Source: Eimeria necatrix
Taxonomy: Eukaryota; Apicomplexa; Conoidasida; Eucoccidiorida; Eimeriidae
Length of the DNA: 35,584 bases
Assembly (NCBI RefSeq): GCF_000499385.1
Contig: NW_013654014.1
Span: 1 to 35,584, forward strand
Direction: 5' to 3'
The notes beneath the pieces are model-generated. The model searched no databases and was not told where the DNA came from. It saw only the letters and a list, made by a program, of their open reading frames with translations. A program made the translations under genes and the position numbers. The first letter of the stretch is position 1. Each line of letters starts with the position of its first letter. This document shows positions 10,619-24,094 of the stretch, piece after piece.

Positions 10619-13600
10619 GATATAACTTGGGTATTTTACGAATGCTGCAGCATTCCGTTATATTGATTAGGCAGTGCTGGGTTCAAAATTGCGGCATAGT
10701 TGTTTATTGGTGAGTCAAGTTTCCCCATTTAGCATATAAACTACTTGTTAAATAACTTCGCAGATGCGAACCGGGTGTCCAAAAGAAAAGGCAACACGCC
10801 AGAAGTCCAACGCACGTAATTAGTGCTCTGGACGCAGATTGCAGTCATGGTTATCATGGTCGTCGCGGATGTCGCCGCAGTTTTCTTTAGGCTGCGAATT
10901 CGATATCATGAGCTGCGGATATGCACCATTTCCAACGAACGCTTTCGCTCTCAAACATGTAGCTGAATATTTCATGCAGTGCAGCACCTTTGCTATCCTG
11001 GCTTTTGTTGCTCTAGCACAGTATAAAACTGGCTCAGCACAATACTTGATGGTTAGCTTTATGATATTATTCAATCGCGTGGCATTGGCTGGATTCCTTT
11101 GGATCTTTAAGTCTCCCGCAAGCCACTTCAGCAGAAAATGGTAATATACGAGCAGCAAATAAATGAACAAGACTCTAAAGCTTTTGTGGGTTTGCTGAGG
11201 AACTTTGGTTTTGTGACGGACCGAACAACAGCAGGCCATAATATTCAGCAACATAGTGTTGTATGTCTCCTGTTTTAGAGAATCCACATTATTCCCACTA
11301 CAATGCACAAAGCTGTGCTGCCTTCAACACAGGCGTCCGTTAGCAAATTAGAAGGCTTAGGAGGAAAGTAGTACAGTGGTGTGTAGTACGACACATTGCT
11401 TCAATTAGTGTGACACACCAACATATTGCAGATGAGCACTTGGCTGGTGAATGTGCCATGCCAGTTTTGCAATTTTCCACACTTTCTACTCGCAAGAAAT
11501 AGTAACTCAAGAAAACCCTGGAATGTCGTGTGTTTCTGATGCTAATATAGGTTACAGAGTACCGACTTTGAAAATGAAGCATAGTTCACCTAGAGTGGAA
11601 ATCGAACAATCGTGCTTGGCAGTTTGTTGCTCTTCCCTTGACAAAAGTATTGCATAACAAATTCCTCAAAGCGTAACACGCGCACCATTAATACACAACG
11701 GGTTTGCTGATGCTTGGGGGCAATCAACTGCATTGACGCCAACCGAAATTCAGCTAAAATTTGAAAACAATGTGTGAATTAAATCAATCAGAACGTTTGG
11801 CGTTACCAATTGTTTTGATTGATACAACCTACACATTTCTTTCATTTCATGTAGGCACACGCGCTTACATGAAGAACTTCAACACTATTCTGGCCCACGT
11901 GTTTTGTCGTTAACCTGCGTTAACATCCTCCTGCCCATAAAGCATGACTTTCTTATTCAACAGATCGTGGGAAGCATCGTCTCCGCATTGCTCTCCAAAG
12001 GTCTCCGTACGCTTGAGTGTCCTCAAAACCTATGCGAGTCCTTAACATGCCTGCTACTTATGTTGCGTGAGGCTCACCAGCTGGGTCACAAGCTCGCCTT
12101 TCGTTTTCCATATACAATGCATATTTGAGCTACTTTTTATTATTATTGTTTCAGTTCGGTGCATAATGTTGATTTTGTCAGGCTTCTCGATCCCCCTTGC
12201 TCTTGGATGCGCGATATCGTAGGAGCATCCAGCGTGCGGGCAAGTCATATGATGACGCCGCCTGCCTGAAACATCAAATTTCTGCAAAACATTATACTTT
12301 AAAGCATACAAAAGTAGACGGGAAAGTATACGCATAGGAAGTATTCCGACAAGGATGGAGCCACTATTGTTAGCGTACGTGTACACAAAATATTCATGTC
12401 TTGGTGAGAAAATGTTGCTCTCGACAAGTCGTATAAGCAATCATGACACGTGAGGCTTAATACAATGTTACAGTTGTCTGATACGCGCGTCGGTAACTCC
12501 GGCAAGATTCGAAAAATTGGGTAAAGGGAGAGACGAAAATGCCTGTGATATCGAAGACAAAATCTTAAGTGCACACCTTAGGCTACACGCAAAAGCGCCC
12601 AGTATACCATAACTAAAGCACTGTTTTACCTTGGCGCTAGGATGAATTAATTCGGTTTACGCGCACCTCCTCAGAACACAGTTATTGCTTTCTTCGCTTT
12701 GACATTAGATTTTGGAATTTTACTGAAACCGAATTCCACAACATTCAAAACAGCAAATTATGATTTGTGTAAGCACAGAGGAAAGGTGTCTCATTTGTAC
12801 AAACGTGAGGAAAGCAACCAAGCAATAATTTTTTCCAGTTCTCACGTGTTGCGTTCGTCAGGCTAAACACACACTTCACTGCAGCTCCAGTACAGTTGAT
12901 ACATGCATAGGCTGCTTGATGACAATTCCCCTATGCGCCCTGTACAGATGCGCTAACTGTATTTGCAGGACTCGTTATTCGTTTGAGTTCTGGATATTTC
13001 AGCTGTGTCACGAGAGCCAGCAAATTCATTCATTAGCAGGAAGAACCGATTCCAAGCAACATCATGCGGTAGCGGGCTTTCAACGTACCACGGTATCTTT
13101 ATGGATGGCGCTGCGATCCAAGCTTTGCGGTGAGCTAAGACTCAGGCAATTAAAGTTACAAAGGCTCTAAAACCTTTTGCGGGTAGAAGCATCGAGTCTT
13201 CATATGCTTCGTTCTATGTGAGAAAAATGTCGGAGTTAATGCTGCCAAACTAACAGTAAAGCTGCGTTATTAAAACCGTCTCATTCGAAGTTACCGTCGG
13301 CAAATGGTGTGCCTAAGGTTAGAACTATTTCAAAATGGTTTAGTGCGTTACACTGAAAGACTCACATTCCTCTGTAATCGAAAAAGAAGCGACCTCTGTT
13401 TGTGGCAGCATTTTGAAGTGACCAAAAGGCCCCTTTGTCCAATAAATTCCACGCCGTGCGGAAAACATTCATTATCGTTCAACTGCATTTCACGTATTAC
13501 CAAATGACAGTTAGTTATACTCAAATGACAATAACGCCTATGCTTTGCTGCTCATCCGCGAGTTTTACGCGCAAACTAGCAAAGCCATGATGTGAGGACT

Positions 13601-16600
13601 GTAGTACAATTATCAGTGTTTGGCATTTTGGTGCCAAGCTTCAACTAAGTGACTAAGAAAAACGCAAAAATGTTTTCTCCAGAAAACTGGTGCTATTGGT
13701 CGGCTTTGCATAAACGCAGTACTGGCAGCACATGCACTGAAGCAATAATGCTCTATGGGCATGCAGTGTTTTTGCAGAGCAGCATGTCGTTCAGCGCAGC
13801 TAAGCACAAAAGCGAGCTTACTGACTTCCCGTTTCGCTGGACGTAAGTTCTTATTGATCTGCTTGTAGTGGCTCACCATCTGTTTTCCACAAAGAAGCGA
13901 AGGCGCTCCTAAGTTTTCGTACGGGATTTGGTACATTGAGCGATTCGTCTCCACAAACAACGCAGAAATTCACAGATTGATCGATTTTTCATATCCAAAA
14001 TACTGGAATGATGGCAACACCCAGCGCAATGCGAGATGTTTCGATGCCTGCTTTATCCTCCAGTGACCTAGGCATGTTCATGGTAAACAGTTGACAAGAG
14101 GCCTACAAATTTGGTTATGAAACTACTTACTCAAAACAAATCATTTTAAAGAAAAGCTCTGATACACATCGTGTTGGACGTAACTACCACTAACGCCAAC
14201 GCGCACACTTTTTTGTTGTATTAACGCAGATCATGAAGATAGCATGCATGTGCATATTCGCCTCCTTATTCACACAGCCAGCACGAATCGGGAATTCACG
14301 TTGACATCAAATCATGCATCAGCCGGGGTAAAGAATTTTTCACACTGATGTAAAGAGCTTTACAAGTGCCCATCAAATATACAAAGAAAGCTCCAGTAAG
14401 CACGTAAAACTAGGTTAAAACAACCAAGAGGCACATGAATCTTGACTCAAGTATATGGGCGAAGTGAATTGTTCGTAAACTGGTCAACTGTAACACGCAC
14501 CTTCTGCGCGTTCAGCATTCAATACGAAATGTTCGAACGTACTTCCTACGACGGAAAGCCATGCATCTTTGCGGCCCCAGCAAAAGCAGAAACACTCAAG
14601 TCAGAGCAGCAGAGCAATGATGCGACAAATGCACGAATCAGGAATGTCTTGTACGTCCTTTAGCTAAAACATATGCAGCGGGTGTTGAGTAATGCAATTG
14701 TCCACTCCGCCGGCATCCCAGTAGCACTGATAGGCTGCTCGGAACAAGACATGCATGGTGCTTACGAGCTGTAAAGTGATGCAACATCGCTGAAAACTGC
14801 CCGACACAAATTGTCTGTACGTAGACAAAAAGAAGAAACGGCGCCTTGCGTTTGCAGCAAACTCTCGGCATCATTACGTGCGTGTTTGATGCAGGTAACG
14901 ACCCATTCGTATCATAGGCCAAAAGAATTGCCGCTATCTCAAGAATGCTGTAACTGCACCGGCAGCGCTTTAGGACAAAATTCACTTAGAGACAACCCAA
15001 TAACATGCTGCCACGCCAAGTGCACAGTATCAACGCACAAAAATTCTACATTGTACACTGCCCAGCACGCTTGCAGCCACTCCAGATTCCTCTGTGATGG
15101 CAATGCTTTGGAGTTCGCCTTGGTACGTTCTGCACTTTTGCAGCTGCCGCACAACATTTCATGGCTAACGTCGCAAGATTGCTCCCATGATGCCACTTTC
15201 TCACCATCTTTTTGTGCCACGTGAAAAGAACATGTTCAGGAAATGCTTGACTGGTTAGGCGTTATCGCGATGAGTTCTGTAGTTTCTGCAGCTTATTCGT
15301 AGGTTGCCTTCCCTGGTGGGTAAAACCACCACACGAGGAATAAATGCCGAAGGTCGTGTCTCTTCAAATGCAGTGTCCACACAGTTGAAGGCCTCTAATG
15401 ACCTCAGACCTTGTAAGGCGACTTTGCACCTTTTCCGTACCCTGTAGCAACGTCTAGGAATCATTGCTGCATAATAAATCCTTAGACAAAAAATATCGAA
15501 ATGGGCATTCCAGGCGTGTGAATCGCGCCTTATGCAGTCTGTGCAACACACGCGCTGTGTTTAGCAAGCAGCTATCAGTGAAATATGTGTACTTAAACAC
15601 TGTAATAACTTATTTCCCCCAACAGTTCCGGTTTTCCACTGAAAACAACTGGTGCAGCGCTTGCATATCGTATGTAAGGCCTTGCAATACCATATAATCC
15701 AGTGAGTACCAAAGACGTTGGGCCCGCGTGTTTACTCGAAATGATTAACACACTTGCTGCCCATTGTGATGTCACACGTTGGACAGTCTCCCTGCATATC
15801 ATCCGTCTATTCCACTCTAAAATATTTACGCCCCCATAAACGACGAGGAGCAAGATTTCTACACGGGCTTGCACCAGCATGATCCAGATGCCCTCTCACT
15901 AGTTAAAGCACCTCGGTGGATTATCCAGGCAGAAAGATAAATTCCTTACGTCCTGTTCACAAAACGGTTTTGCGCGTGTTGAGCCTTTGGTGCTTTGTGA
16001 AGAGCAATCGGGCTCGTCGTCGACTCTTAATCAGATAGAGCTGACACGGCGTTCCACTGTATCCGGAAGAAAGCTTTAGAATGCTTTTTATGCATCTTAC
16101 CAATCACAGCGGCATCCAAAAGGCGGCTTTTGAGCGTCGGCATTTTGTACAGTAGGCATGCTTGACCAAGCATACGGCTCCAAGGGCATAGGCTGTATGG
16201 CGCGCCCAAGCACCAATGTCATTGTATTCCTTATACGCAAGCATCTCGACAACAAACGAACAACTGTCGCTCCGGTTTCCTCACCTTTTTGATGACCCGA
16301 TATTCTCACCATCTGCGTGCAGTATGTCGCATAAAAGCTTCTATCCTCGGAAATATAGGATGAGCCCCCATGGCAACTCCAGCTATTTTCTTGTCTATTG
16401 CGGTGCTTGCCTGCAATTCGTCCCCATCAAGCAAACGTGAACACCTAATAATGCTGTTAATGCATATTGCGAGTTTCCAAAAAGGGCACTAGCTCAAAGC
16501 GAACGAAAAACGTCCCCGCAACTTTATGTTCCAAATGTTATTGTTTTGCAAGTTCAGCCGTTCCTGATTAGAGACCTGCATTGCCTAAAAGACCACAATC

Positions 16601-19600
16601 ACAACGCCTGAGGATGCGCACTGCATACCTTTCTCTAGTTCATTTGTAGACTTGCAGAGCGCACCCGCTAATAAAGACATCATACGACGATAAGCTTGCA
16701 CTGACCGCGCGTCTTCTTCGCATGGGATGCTAGCGTGCTGATAAGCACATTCTTGCTTCTCATAAACAAAGCTCAAGCGATCATCGCGTCATGATAGCAC
16801 AGAGAATATGCAGCATGCCGACAGTAACACCCCGACAGAAGCAATCGGCACCCTGTTACGATAGATTGGAAGACAGCAATACTTCGCGAACACAAAAAGT
16901 GCTACTGGCATACCTATCTAACTCAAGCTTGCATTAAGGACTTAATTGTTCAGTATTCGTAAAGCGTACTTTCTTAAAAGTACGGAGGCAAAACTTAGTT
17001 GTACCCTGGAGCCATTGTAGGAAAAGACGTACAGAGACTTTCCAAGAGCGAAACTGCAACTCACATCCAAGCATGCCGCCTTTGATGACTAATCAAAACA
17101 TTTTGTAGCTTGGCGAAATCGTACAAGCACAGGCAAACAAAACGTACATCCTAGGAAAATGAATAATTCCTCTGCAGTGTGTCTCTCATACTTTCAAAGA
17201 CCGCGTCCTTCGGCATGCCATCATTTGTGACGGCATTAAAAAATCGTTCATCAGCTTTGTAAGTGCGGCCACAGTTTTGATACCTCTGGCTTATCTCGAC
17301 GTTAATCATCGCCCTCTTCCATTACTCCGCATGCGTATTACGGCCTGGGAGGGGTCAACACCAAATGCTGCATGCTTGTTGTGAGCACACATAAGCGTGC
17401 ATTAATGCTGCTGACTACCCGCAAGAACGTAGACTCTACCCTAGATCAACAGACGCCTTGTCCGCTTCGACAAAGTACCTACGGATCTAATACTCCTGTA
17501 GCTTACCGTGCTTTTAGCTTACTAACGTTTTCTCATTCAAAGCCACACATTTAATCTCACTTGAAGATATAAATGCAGTGCGCCGGCTGACAAAGTCACA
17601 GAGTGAATGCAGTGGCCCAACCCACAATCTGGGATGAATAGGCAAAGCTCGACGCACGCGTACTTTTTCACTGGGCTATCACCTTCTGCTAGGCAACGAA
17701 AAAATTTGTACCGCTTCTAATCACTAATCATTTTGAAATACGAGCTGCACAGAAGGAGCTTTGATGCGCGCCCACAATCCACTGCGCTGTAAAGACTTGA
17801 CCCAAAAGCAACAAGTTACTCCGAGAAAGCACGAAAAACCCCAAACTAAGCAACCTGTGCCCAACGCTATGCCTACTAAATTGCTTTCCCCAAGACGTGA
17901 CGTTTCTTTGAGTGTAGCGTACTTCCTGATAATTGACCCGACAGACAGTGCTTAGTCCCACACCCACATTACAACAACTGTATTTCTGTGAAGGCTTCTA
18001 CCGCTTCAAAGATTAATCTATGAGAGAACCAAAGAACAGAACGATGAATAATGTCCCACTCCAGAACATGCTTGTATTTTATAGACTGCCACGCGCACAA
18101 GCGCATGAAGCGCACCTCCTGAAGGTACAAATCGCCCCCAAGAGAGTCATCGCCGACATCAGGAAAAACAAAGGGCGATACTGCACCGATTATGCAAATA
18201 CGTGAAATAGCGCACTCAGACCGTGCATGTGCTGCCACAAATCGACACTTTCGTCGTCAAGCTGCAGGATAAAGGCTCGCTATTAGCTTGTGCTCCAAAG
18301 AAGAAAAAATAGTAGAGCAATGCAACAGGTGTTCGATGCATTGACGCATTTATGGTAATGCCAGCGCACCACGCATATGCACGTTTCAGATACGGCACCA
18401 CCACGAAACATATTTTGATACTTTTTAGCACAATGAGAGTTCGCTTTGCTAGTGAGTAACAACAATCAGTTTCCAATATTGTTTCGTATATTATGGGCAT
18501 CTTTCATAGCTGACGACAAAGCACGGTTTCCGCAATACGTTTGCAGCTTGTCTTGTACATATTGATTTAGCCATAAGTTGGTCAAAATTGCACGAACATG
18601 ACTAATCGTAAATACAGTGCGAGTATCAGAGATTTTGCATGCTTGAAGATTTGCTGTGGGAGGTAATCGAAAGTCCAAAAAGCTGGTGGCTTCAGGGCTC
18701 AAAAACGTCGAAAATTGTCTATCGGAAAAGTAGTACTTCTTTGAGAATCCCAACGTTTAGCTTACAGAGGTGATGAGGTCCCAGATAGCCAACGAGGCAG
18801 AGAAATTGAGGTTCTGTACTAACGGACACTGCGACTTTGCTGACATCGCAACATGATTATTACAGTGTTGGAATTTTAGACGGACGAGCTGGAAAAAGCA
18901 CGCGGTGAATGGCATCATCTGGATGTATTTTGGGGTACTCTCTTAGAAGCCTCTAAAAGACAAACTTGCTATCATGTAAGCTGGTGCATGAAACGAAACG
19001 CATTTTGCACCAATACATGCGGTGTGTGTCCACCACCATGAAGTGTCGTTGACCGGTTATTGAATTACAATCAATCGTATGAGTAAATGGAATTCCTTTG
19101 TGCACGATACGCACTTTCTACATGTTATAAAGCAAAATCTTCAAAAACTTTGTCGTTTGGTAAGCAGACGCGGCACTGAAAAGATTCAAATACTGATAAA
19201 AGATGCTTGAAGCTGACGATGGGCCGCACCACAGCTCAGCACAGTACGAGTAATTGCTGAACCTTTGCTGCCATGCATACAGGGAACCCACGGACTACAA
19301 ATACAAACAATAATGCTCCCAAAGCTGTTTCCAGTATTCCAAGCCACACGAAAATGCCCGGTATCAATTATGGGTAACGCCAACGGCGGAACGTGCCACC
19401 CTTTAACGTAATCAGAAGTGTGGCAAGCATAACAGCAACGTTAAAACACTCTGCAAAGTCGTGCGGCATTATCATCCACAGCGCCTGTCATGAAGGCTCA
19501 GACCCTTATGCAACGAGGCGTGGTTCCTGTGTGGTCTAATGCTGTCTTGTTTTCCAGATCTACTTCTCATATAGAAACTGCATATTCGCCTTGGCAGCTA

Positions 19601-20278
19601 GTACTTCGAGCCCGTCTCGTGCACAGGTAGGTCTTGTTTCATTTAGCTTACTATCTGCGTCAGAACACATCCCAAATGTGCCTATGCCAAGAGGACTCCA
19701 TTGGTTAAGCGCTGACTACCAAGCTCCTCGGCGAAGTTAATATTAATACCCTGCGCCGCGTATATGCCATCAATAGAGCTTCTTCCCTTGTCATAGCAAG
19801 TCAGGCGAACTAGCCCTTTTTGACTTGTGTGCGCTCTTCTACATCGCCGATCACACCTTCGCGAAAAGACAGGCCATGTTACAGCTTGCGCAATCGTACA
19901 AATACTAACACGGCAACGCTCTGCTTGTTGTTATCAACCGCCAGAGCTGCGTCAGAAAGGCAAGCATATAGCCTACATAGAAATCAATAAAGTCTGTCTT
20001 TTCGTGATTAAAAATGTCAAAGACGAACTTAAGTGTCTACCTATTATGTGGCATGCTTTCAGGTGCCGCACCCTCTAAAAATTGTCACAATACAACGTGT
20101 TTTGGTGCGGATTATGGACACAGTACATTATGTAGCTTAACATGCAGGAGAGCGTCAGGACAACGCAACATGTACATGTATGTGTATGACCATGACCATC
20201 GAAGCAATGAGAAGTCTGGAAGTGTGGAACTTGCAGTTTCTCTTTGCGGGATTTACCATACTTACAGATTACGCCTTT
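10619..20278. other. Long region without recognisable gene or repeat
   Basis: I read this region of almost 10 kb on both strands and found only short open frames. The longest are 10820-11308 minus (162 codons), 14811-15224 plus (137 codons) and 12054-12440 minus (128 codons). They overlap other frames and show no domain I know. A minus-strand frame at 14985-14638 contains FLLFVYVQTICVG followed after about 25 residues by LLGC. This loosely recalls a reverse-transcriptase palm strand, but it lacks the two Asp residues and is not scored as a feature. No tandem repeats, telomeric motifs, CAG tracts or tRNA-like sequences were seen. Confidence 0.55.
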
Positions 20279-20821
20279 TCACAAGAAGGAAGAACGCAAG
20301 CATACTTGCACGAAACGTACAGACTTCATGCTCACAGTGCATGTATAGGACAACAGTGATTTGATGCTGCCAGCTCCACACGTAGTGTGACTACCAATTC
20401 TCTTTCCTGCGTCAGTGCTGGCACGGGAGTTAAGAAGTTGCCTTCGTAGCCAGGCGGCCTTCAAATGCTCCCACGCGAGTGAATGGTTACTAAGCATTCT
20501 ATCGAGGTGGCCTTCCGAGTATCGAAGCACTGTTATATTATGGCATGGACGACTGTGTGTAAGGTGGACACTACCCGACTTCATGCCATATCGTTTTTTA
20601 GAAAAAAAGCTTGCGCACGCAGCTCTCAACGTATAAGCTACATAGGCACACGCCACGCGTACAAGCAGTAGCCTTTTCAGTAAGTTCGGATGCAAGAGAC
20701 ACAAGCTCCACTCTTCATTACACAGAAATGCTTCCCCCTTGAAAGGCTCTTCACTATATTTTTGTGTGCCTTCTGGCACTTTGAACCCACCCCCTTCCCG
20801 TTCAAAATATTTGTCTAGCAT
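20279..20821 (-). CDS. Unrecognised open reading frame, 180 codons (weak candidate gene)
   Basis: This is the longest open frame in the window. I do not recognise the product. Its first 40 residues are rich in charged and polar residues (MLDKYFEREGGG, several Glu and Lys). A short hydrophobic stretch rich in Leu, Val and Ala follows near residues 50-65 (LLLVRVACAYVAYTL), then a basic C-terminal half without low-complexity sequence. With the stop-codon frequency expected at this base composition, a frame this long somewhere in 35 kb is only mildly surprising (I estimate a few percent by chance). No promoter, splice sites or homologous neighbour supports it, and shorter frames overlap it on the other strand. 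It could be a single exon of a larger gene or a chance frame. Confidence 0.15.
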   Translation of the reverse strand: MLDKYFEREGGGFKVPEGTQKYSEEPFKGEAFLCNEEWSLCLLHPNLLKRLLLVRVACAYVAYTLRAACASFFSKKRYGMKSGSVHLTHSRPCHNITVLRYSEGHLDRMLSNHSLAWEHLKAAWLRRQLLNSRASTDAGKRIGSHTTCGAGSIKSLLSYTCTVSMKSVRFVQVCLRSSFL

Positions 20822-21689
20822 AATTGTGTAACTTTATTGTTTGCTTGTGCATTGCCAGAATTTCAGAAACAACTTGAAGTTACTGGCGCTATGGTTTCGA
20901 GTTTAGTGAATGCTTAGCACGGCTGCAAGGCGCGCAGGGTCAGCCCGGTTGACTAACGTGAAGTACACTCAGTGTCGAAGCATAAAAGATAGGCATTGCA
21001 GAAAAAATGGGCATCCGCCAAATGAAAGCGCTTGACGCCTGGTGCACGATGCATTGAAGTAGTTGATTTTTCCGGGTGAATATCGCTTGCCATTTCTAAT
21101 ATAACCTGCTGCGCACAAGCTTATGCAAGTAGTCACCGCAATGATGCGCTCATGTTCTCTACAACGTGAGCAGCTTTCTCTTAGCAAGAGCGTTGCGTGA
21201 AAGTGTGACCATTCTAATGTCTACATGATCTTGATTCCAGCGCATTCAGAAATGCAATGCATTTGGTTACAAGTGTCTAGAGCCAGAAACGCTTGTTCTT
21301 GTTCCCCATTTTTAGCATATTTTTATGCTATTCTTACAATTGGTTTACAAACGGCGTGTTAAGAATCTTTCAACAAACTGTTTTATGATGGCTCTCCTCC
21401 AAAAAGCACAAGAATGCCTCCACACTGAGAGACATACTTAGAGACTCAAGTAGGTACCTAGAGTGCCAACATAAAGCCGCGCCGTACTTTCAGGATGTTC
21501 TAAAAGCCAAATGTACAAGAACGTACTTTCTGGTTATGGAATAAATCTCCAAAATCCTGGCAGTGGCAGACCAGTACGTGGCTTCAGCATCGTTTGGCCG
21601 CAGTGGAGATTTGTTCACAAGTACCAGCAATAAAGGAGTGAGAGAGTCCGCAAGACTCCACAGAAATTCCCTCTATTCACAGCTTCGCT
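20822..21689. other. No recognisable gene; left flank of the tandem array
   Basis: Only a 72-codon minus-strand frame (20969-21187) is open here. The last 200 bp lead into the first partial array unit, and similarity to the unit becomes visible between about 21690 and 21740. I see no special junction sequence or target-site duplication at the boundary. Confidence 0.5.
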
Positions 21690-22086
21690 TGAACAGCTGC
21701 TGAAGTATCGTTAATTTATTTTTCTGTGATTCAATTATGAATTCATGGTCGAATTCTGCAGATGCGCCGCGTTCGAAAAAATAGGAGTACTCCTGCTTCT
21801 CAGGCGTACAATCTGCACCAGGCCCGCAGTTTCATGAAGGCAGAAAAAGCTTACATAAGCAAACTCGTAGCAAAACACCAAGCTAGCTGATTCCAGCGTT
21901 TTAACGAAAACAATGTGAATCAAACTACTGCTGCACAAATGATTCGGCTGCAAATGCGCAAAGCACCTATCCGTGATTCTGACATTTGAAGCACCACAGC
22001 ACATACTGCAGCATTTGCACATGCTTGTACAGTCAACCCTTACCCTAAAGAGCAGTATTAGGAAGCGCAAAGAGGCACACAGATTT
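21690..22086 (+). repeat. Array unit 0 (partial, left edge)
   Basis: The first recognisable block is GGTCGAATTCTGCAGATGCGCCGCGTTC at about 21748, matching the middle of the unit. The order of blocks then follows the other units up to the first anchor. The left half of the unit is absent, so the array starts in mid-unit. Confidence 0.8.
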
Positions 22087-23131
22087 GCGCTACACAGGAT
22101 ATACGAAAACGTGAATTTAGGCACTGCATAAACAAACCATAGATTGTAACTATCGCCGGGAAGGTTCCTTTTGCCGAGAAGCTAAGCACAACACCCAAGA
22201 ACTCTGGGTAAGCGACGAACGAAAAAGTGAACGAAAGCAACTCCAAGTCAAAGGCCTGGTTAGCTAAAATTCCAGCCGCAGCGTAACAAGAAGCAGCTTC
22301 CCAGCACTCGCACCAATCAGCTCCACAGGCGCACGCGAAACCGCCGTACGAAACACGCTTCCTGAAAACGCTCACCACGCTCTCAAAGCAAAAACTACCA
22401 AGCTGCCGCATGCAAATGGAGTTGGCGCTCGAGGCTTGGGCTAGGGGTCTTGATGCGTTTTATAACCGTTAATGCGAAATCAAGACCCCTAGCCCAAGCC
22501 TCGAGCACGCAAGGCTTGATGCGTTTTATAACCGTTAATGCGAAATCAAGCCTTGCGTGCAAAACTTGGCTGCAAACACACGAATCAGTGCCGTGGTAGG
22601 CCAGCAACGCTCTATTGGCCAACGCTCCTATGCCGTCCAACGGCGATAAGTCTGTGCTCAGCGAAGTGCGTATGCAAATGCGCCTCGCAGGCCACTGAAC
22701 AACAAAGTGATTTCATGGACCGACGTTGCAGAATACTCGATGATTTGATCTTCTGCGAGCCACGTATCCAGCTACTGCCACATTCCCCCGATGCATTGTA
22801 TTCGACAAAGCTTGGAGCACTCCTGAAACGCGTTTCAAGCATACCATCTGACACCAAGCCCGTACTCTCATACAGGCCGCAAAAGCGTTCGAAAGAATTC
22901 TTGGAACACCTTATAGCTGAACAAGCATTCCTGCCAAATCCAGCGCCTTGCCAAAGCCAGTATTAATCAACACTACTGCAGCAGGAATAACTCGATAGCA
23001 TACAAGTAAAGAACCTTTTGTGGTCCAGGCGTTTGGTGCATCACAGCAAACTGCAATGAATGCATTTGCTTCCACAGTCAATACTAAGCCTAAAGCATTG
23101 TACTAGGGAGCGCAAACAGGCAGACAGGCTT
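22087..23131 (+). repeat. Array unit 1 with double-hairpin rearrangement
   Basis: The unit is about 100 bp longer than usual. Part of the excess is the double hairpin at 22427-22560, which replaces the normal CTTGATTTCGCATGAATGG segment. Most of the rest is a short insertion around 22626-22670 between two versions of the CCTATGC/CGTATGC word. The remainder follows the unit order closely. Confidence 0.9.
22427..22560. repeat. Two adjacent perfect hairpins sharing one loop sequence
   Basis: Hairpin 1 has perfect 28-bp arms at 22427-22454 and 22479-22506. Hairpin 2 has perfect 16-bp arms at 22505-22520 and 22545-22560. Both enclose the same 24-nt loop (22455-22478 and 22521-22544), and both stems end in CTTGAT/ATCAAG. 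The loop is the reverse complement of the sequence that other array units carry at this point (TTCGCATGAATGGCTA...AAACGC). If the normal order is A-M-B, this locus reads A, RC(AM), RC(MB), B, with a 2-bp GC overlap joining the two inverted pieces. Arm identity is complete, so the event is recent relative to the array, or it is an artefact. Confidence 0.97.
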
Positions 23132-24094
23132 GCGCTCCACAGGACATACGATCTGCTCAAAGGAGAGGCATATGAACCGTACCATTACATACAACAAAAA
23201 GGGCATAAATTGTGGCAAGACTGTGGAAAGGTGAGTTGCCCCGAGAAGGAATTTTGGCACAGCATTCAAGAACATTGGAGAATTGATTAACGAAACTCTG
23301 GATGGACGTCGCTCCGAATGAAAGTCTTGGTTACCAAAACACGAGCACCATGCGTCACGAGAAGCAAGTTCGAAACGCTTGCACCAATCGACTCCACAGG
23401 CGCATGTGAAACGTCTGTAGGACACTCACTTGCTTAAAACGCGCACCGTGTTCTCCAAGCACGAAATACCACTCAATCGCGTGCAGTTGGACTTGTGTTT
23501 CTAGCACTAGGTGTGGTGTCTTGATTTCGCAAGAATGATTTTAGAGACGTATTACCGCCTGCGAGCAAAACGTGACTGCACACGCCCTGTTGCACAATTA
23601 CTGTCGTCCAGGGCTCGTAGGGTTCTTTTGACCGAAGAACGTATGAAATGGCGCCTTGTAGACTGTTCAAAAGCAAAGTAATTTTGTGAACCGAAGTTGC
23701 AGACCTCCCGTCGACTCCGCCTATGCGAGTCAGTAATTAAGCCACCGTCGAATTCTGCCGTTGCTCCGCGTTGAATAAAGCCAGGAATATGCATGAGCAT
23801 TACTTTAATCGTGTCATTCGCAAAAAGCCCGCATTTGTCTGCAGGCTGTAAACGCGTACAAAAGAAATCGTGGAACAGTTTGTACCTGAACAAGCGCACC
23901 AGTCAAATCCCGCATTTCGCTGAAAGCAATATTGAGCAAAACACTGCTGTAGAAATGATTCGATTGTAAATGCCCAAAGTGTCGTCCCGTGATGCAGGCA
24001 ACTGGCTCACCACAGAATACTACAATGTTTGCAGCTGTTTGGACATTCTGCCATACGCCTAGAGAATGATGCTACTAAGCGGAAACTCGCAGAC
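23132..24094 (+). repeat. Array unit 2
   Basis: A near full-length unit (963 bp) in standard block order. The GTCTTGATTTCGCAAGAATG block is at about 23518. The block around TCGAATTCTGCCGTTGCTCC near 23749 is well conserved. Confidence 0.9.

Noticed and set aside
10820..11308. Minus-strand frame of 162 codons
   Set aside because: No recognisable domain and length explainable by chance. Its composition looks like translated non-coding DNA (clusters of Cys, Tyr and Asn without order).
14638..14985. Minus-strand frame with FLLFVYVQTICVG and a later LLGC, loosely like a reverse-transcriptase palm
   Set aside because: The two catalytic Asp residues are absent, the match is mostly generic hydrophobic residues, and no other retroelement motif lies nearby.
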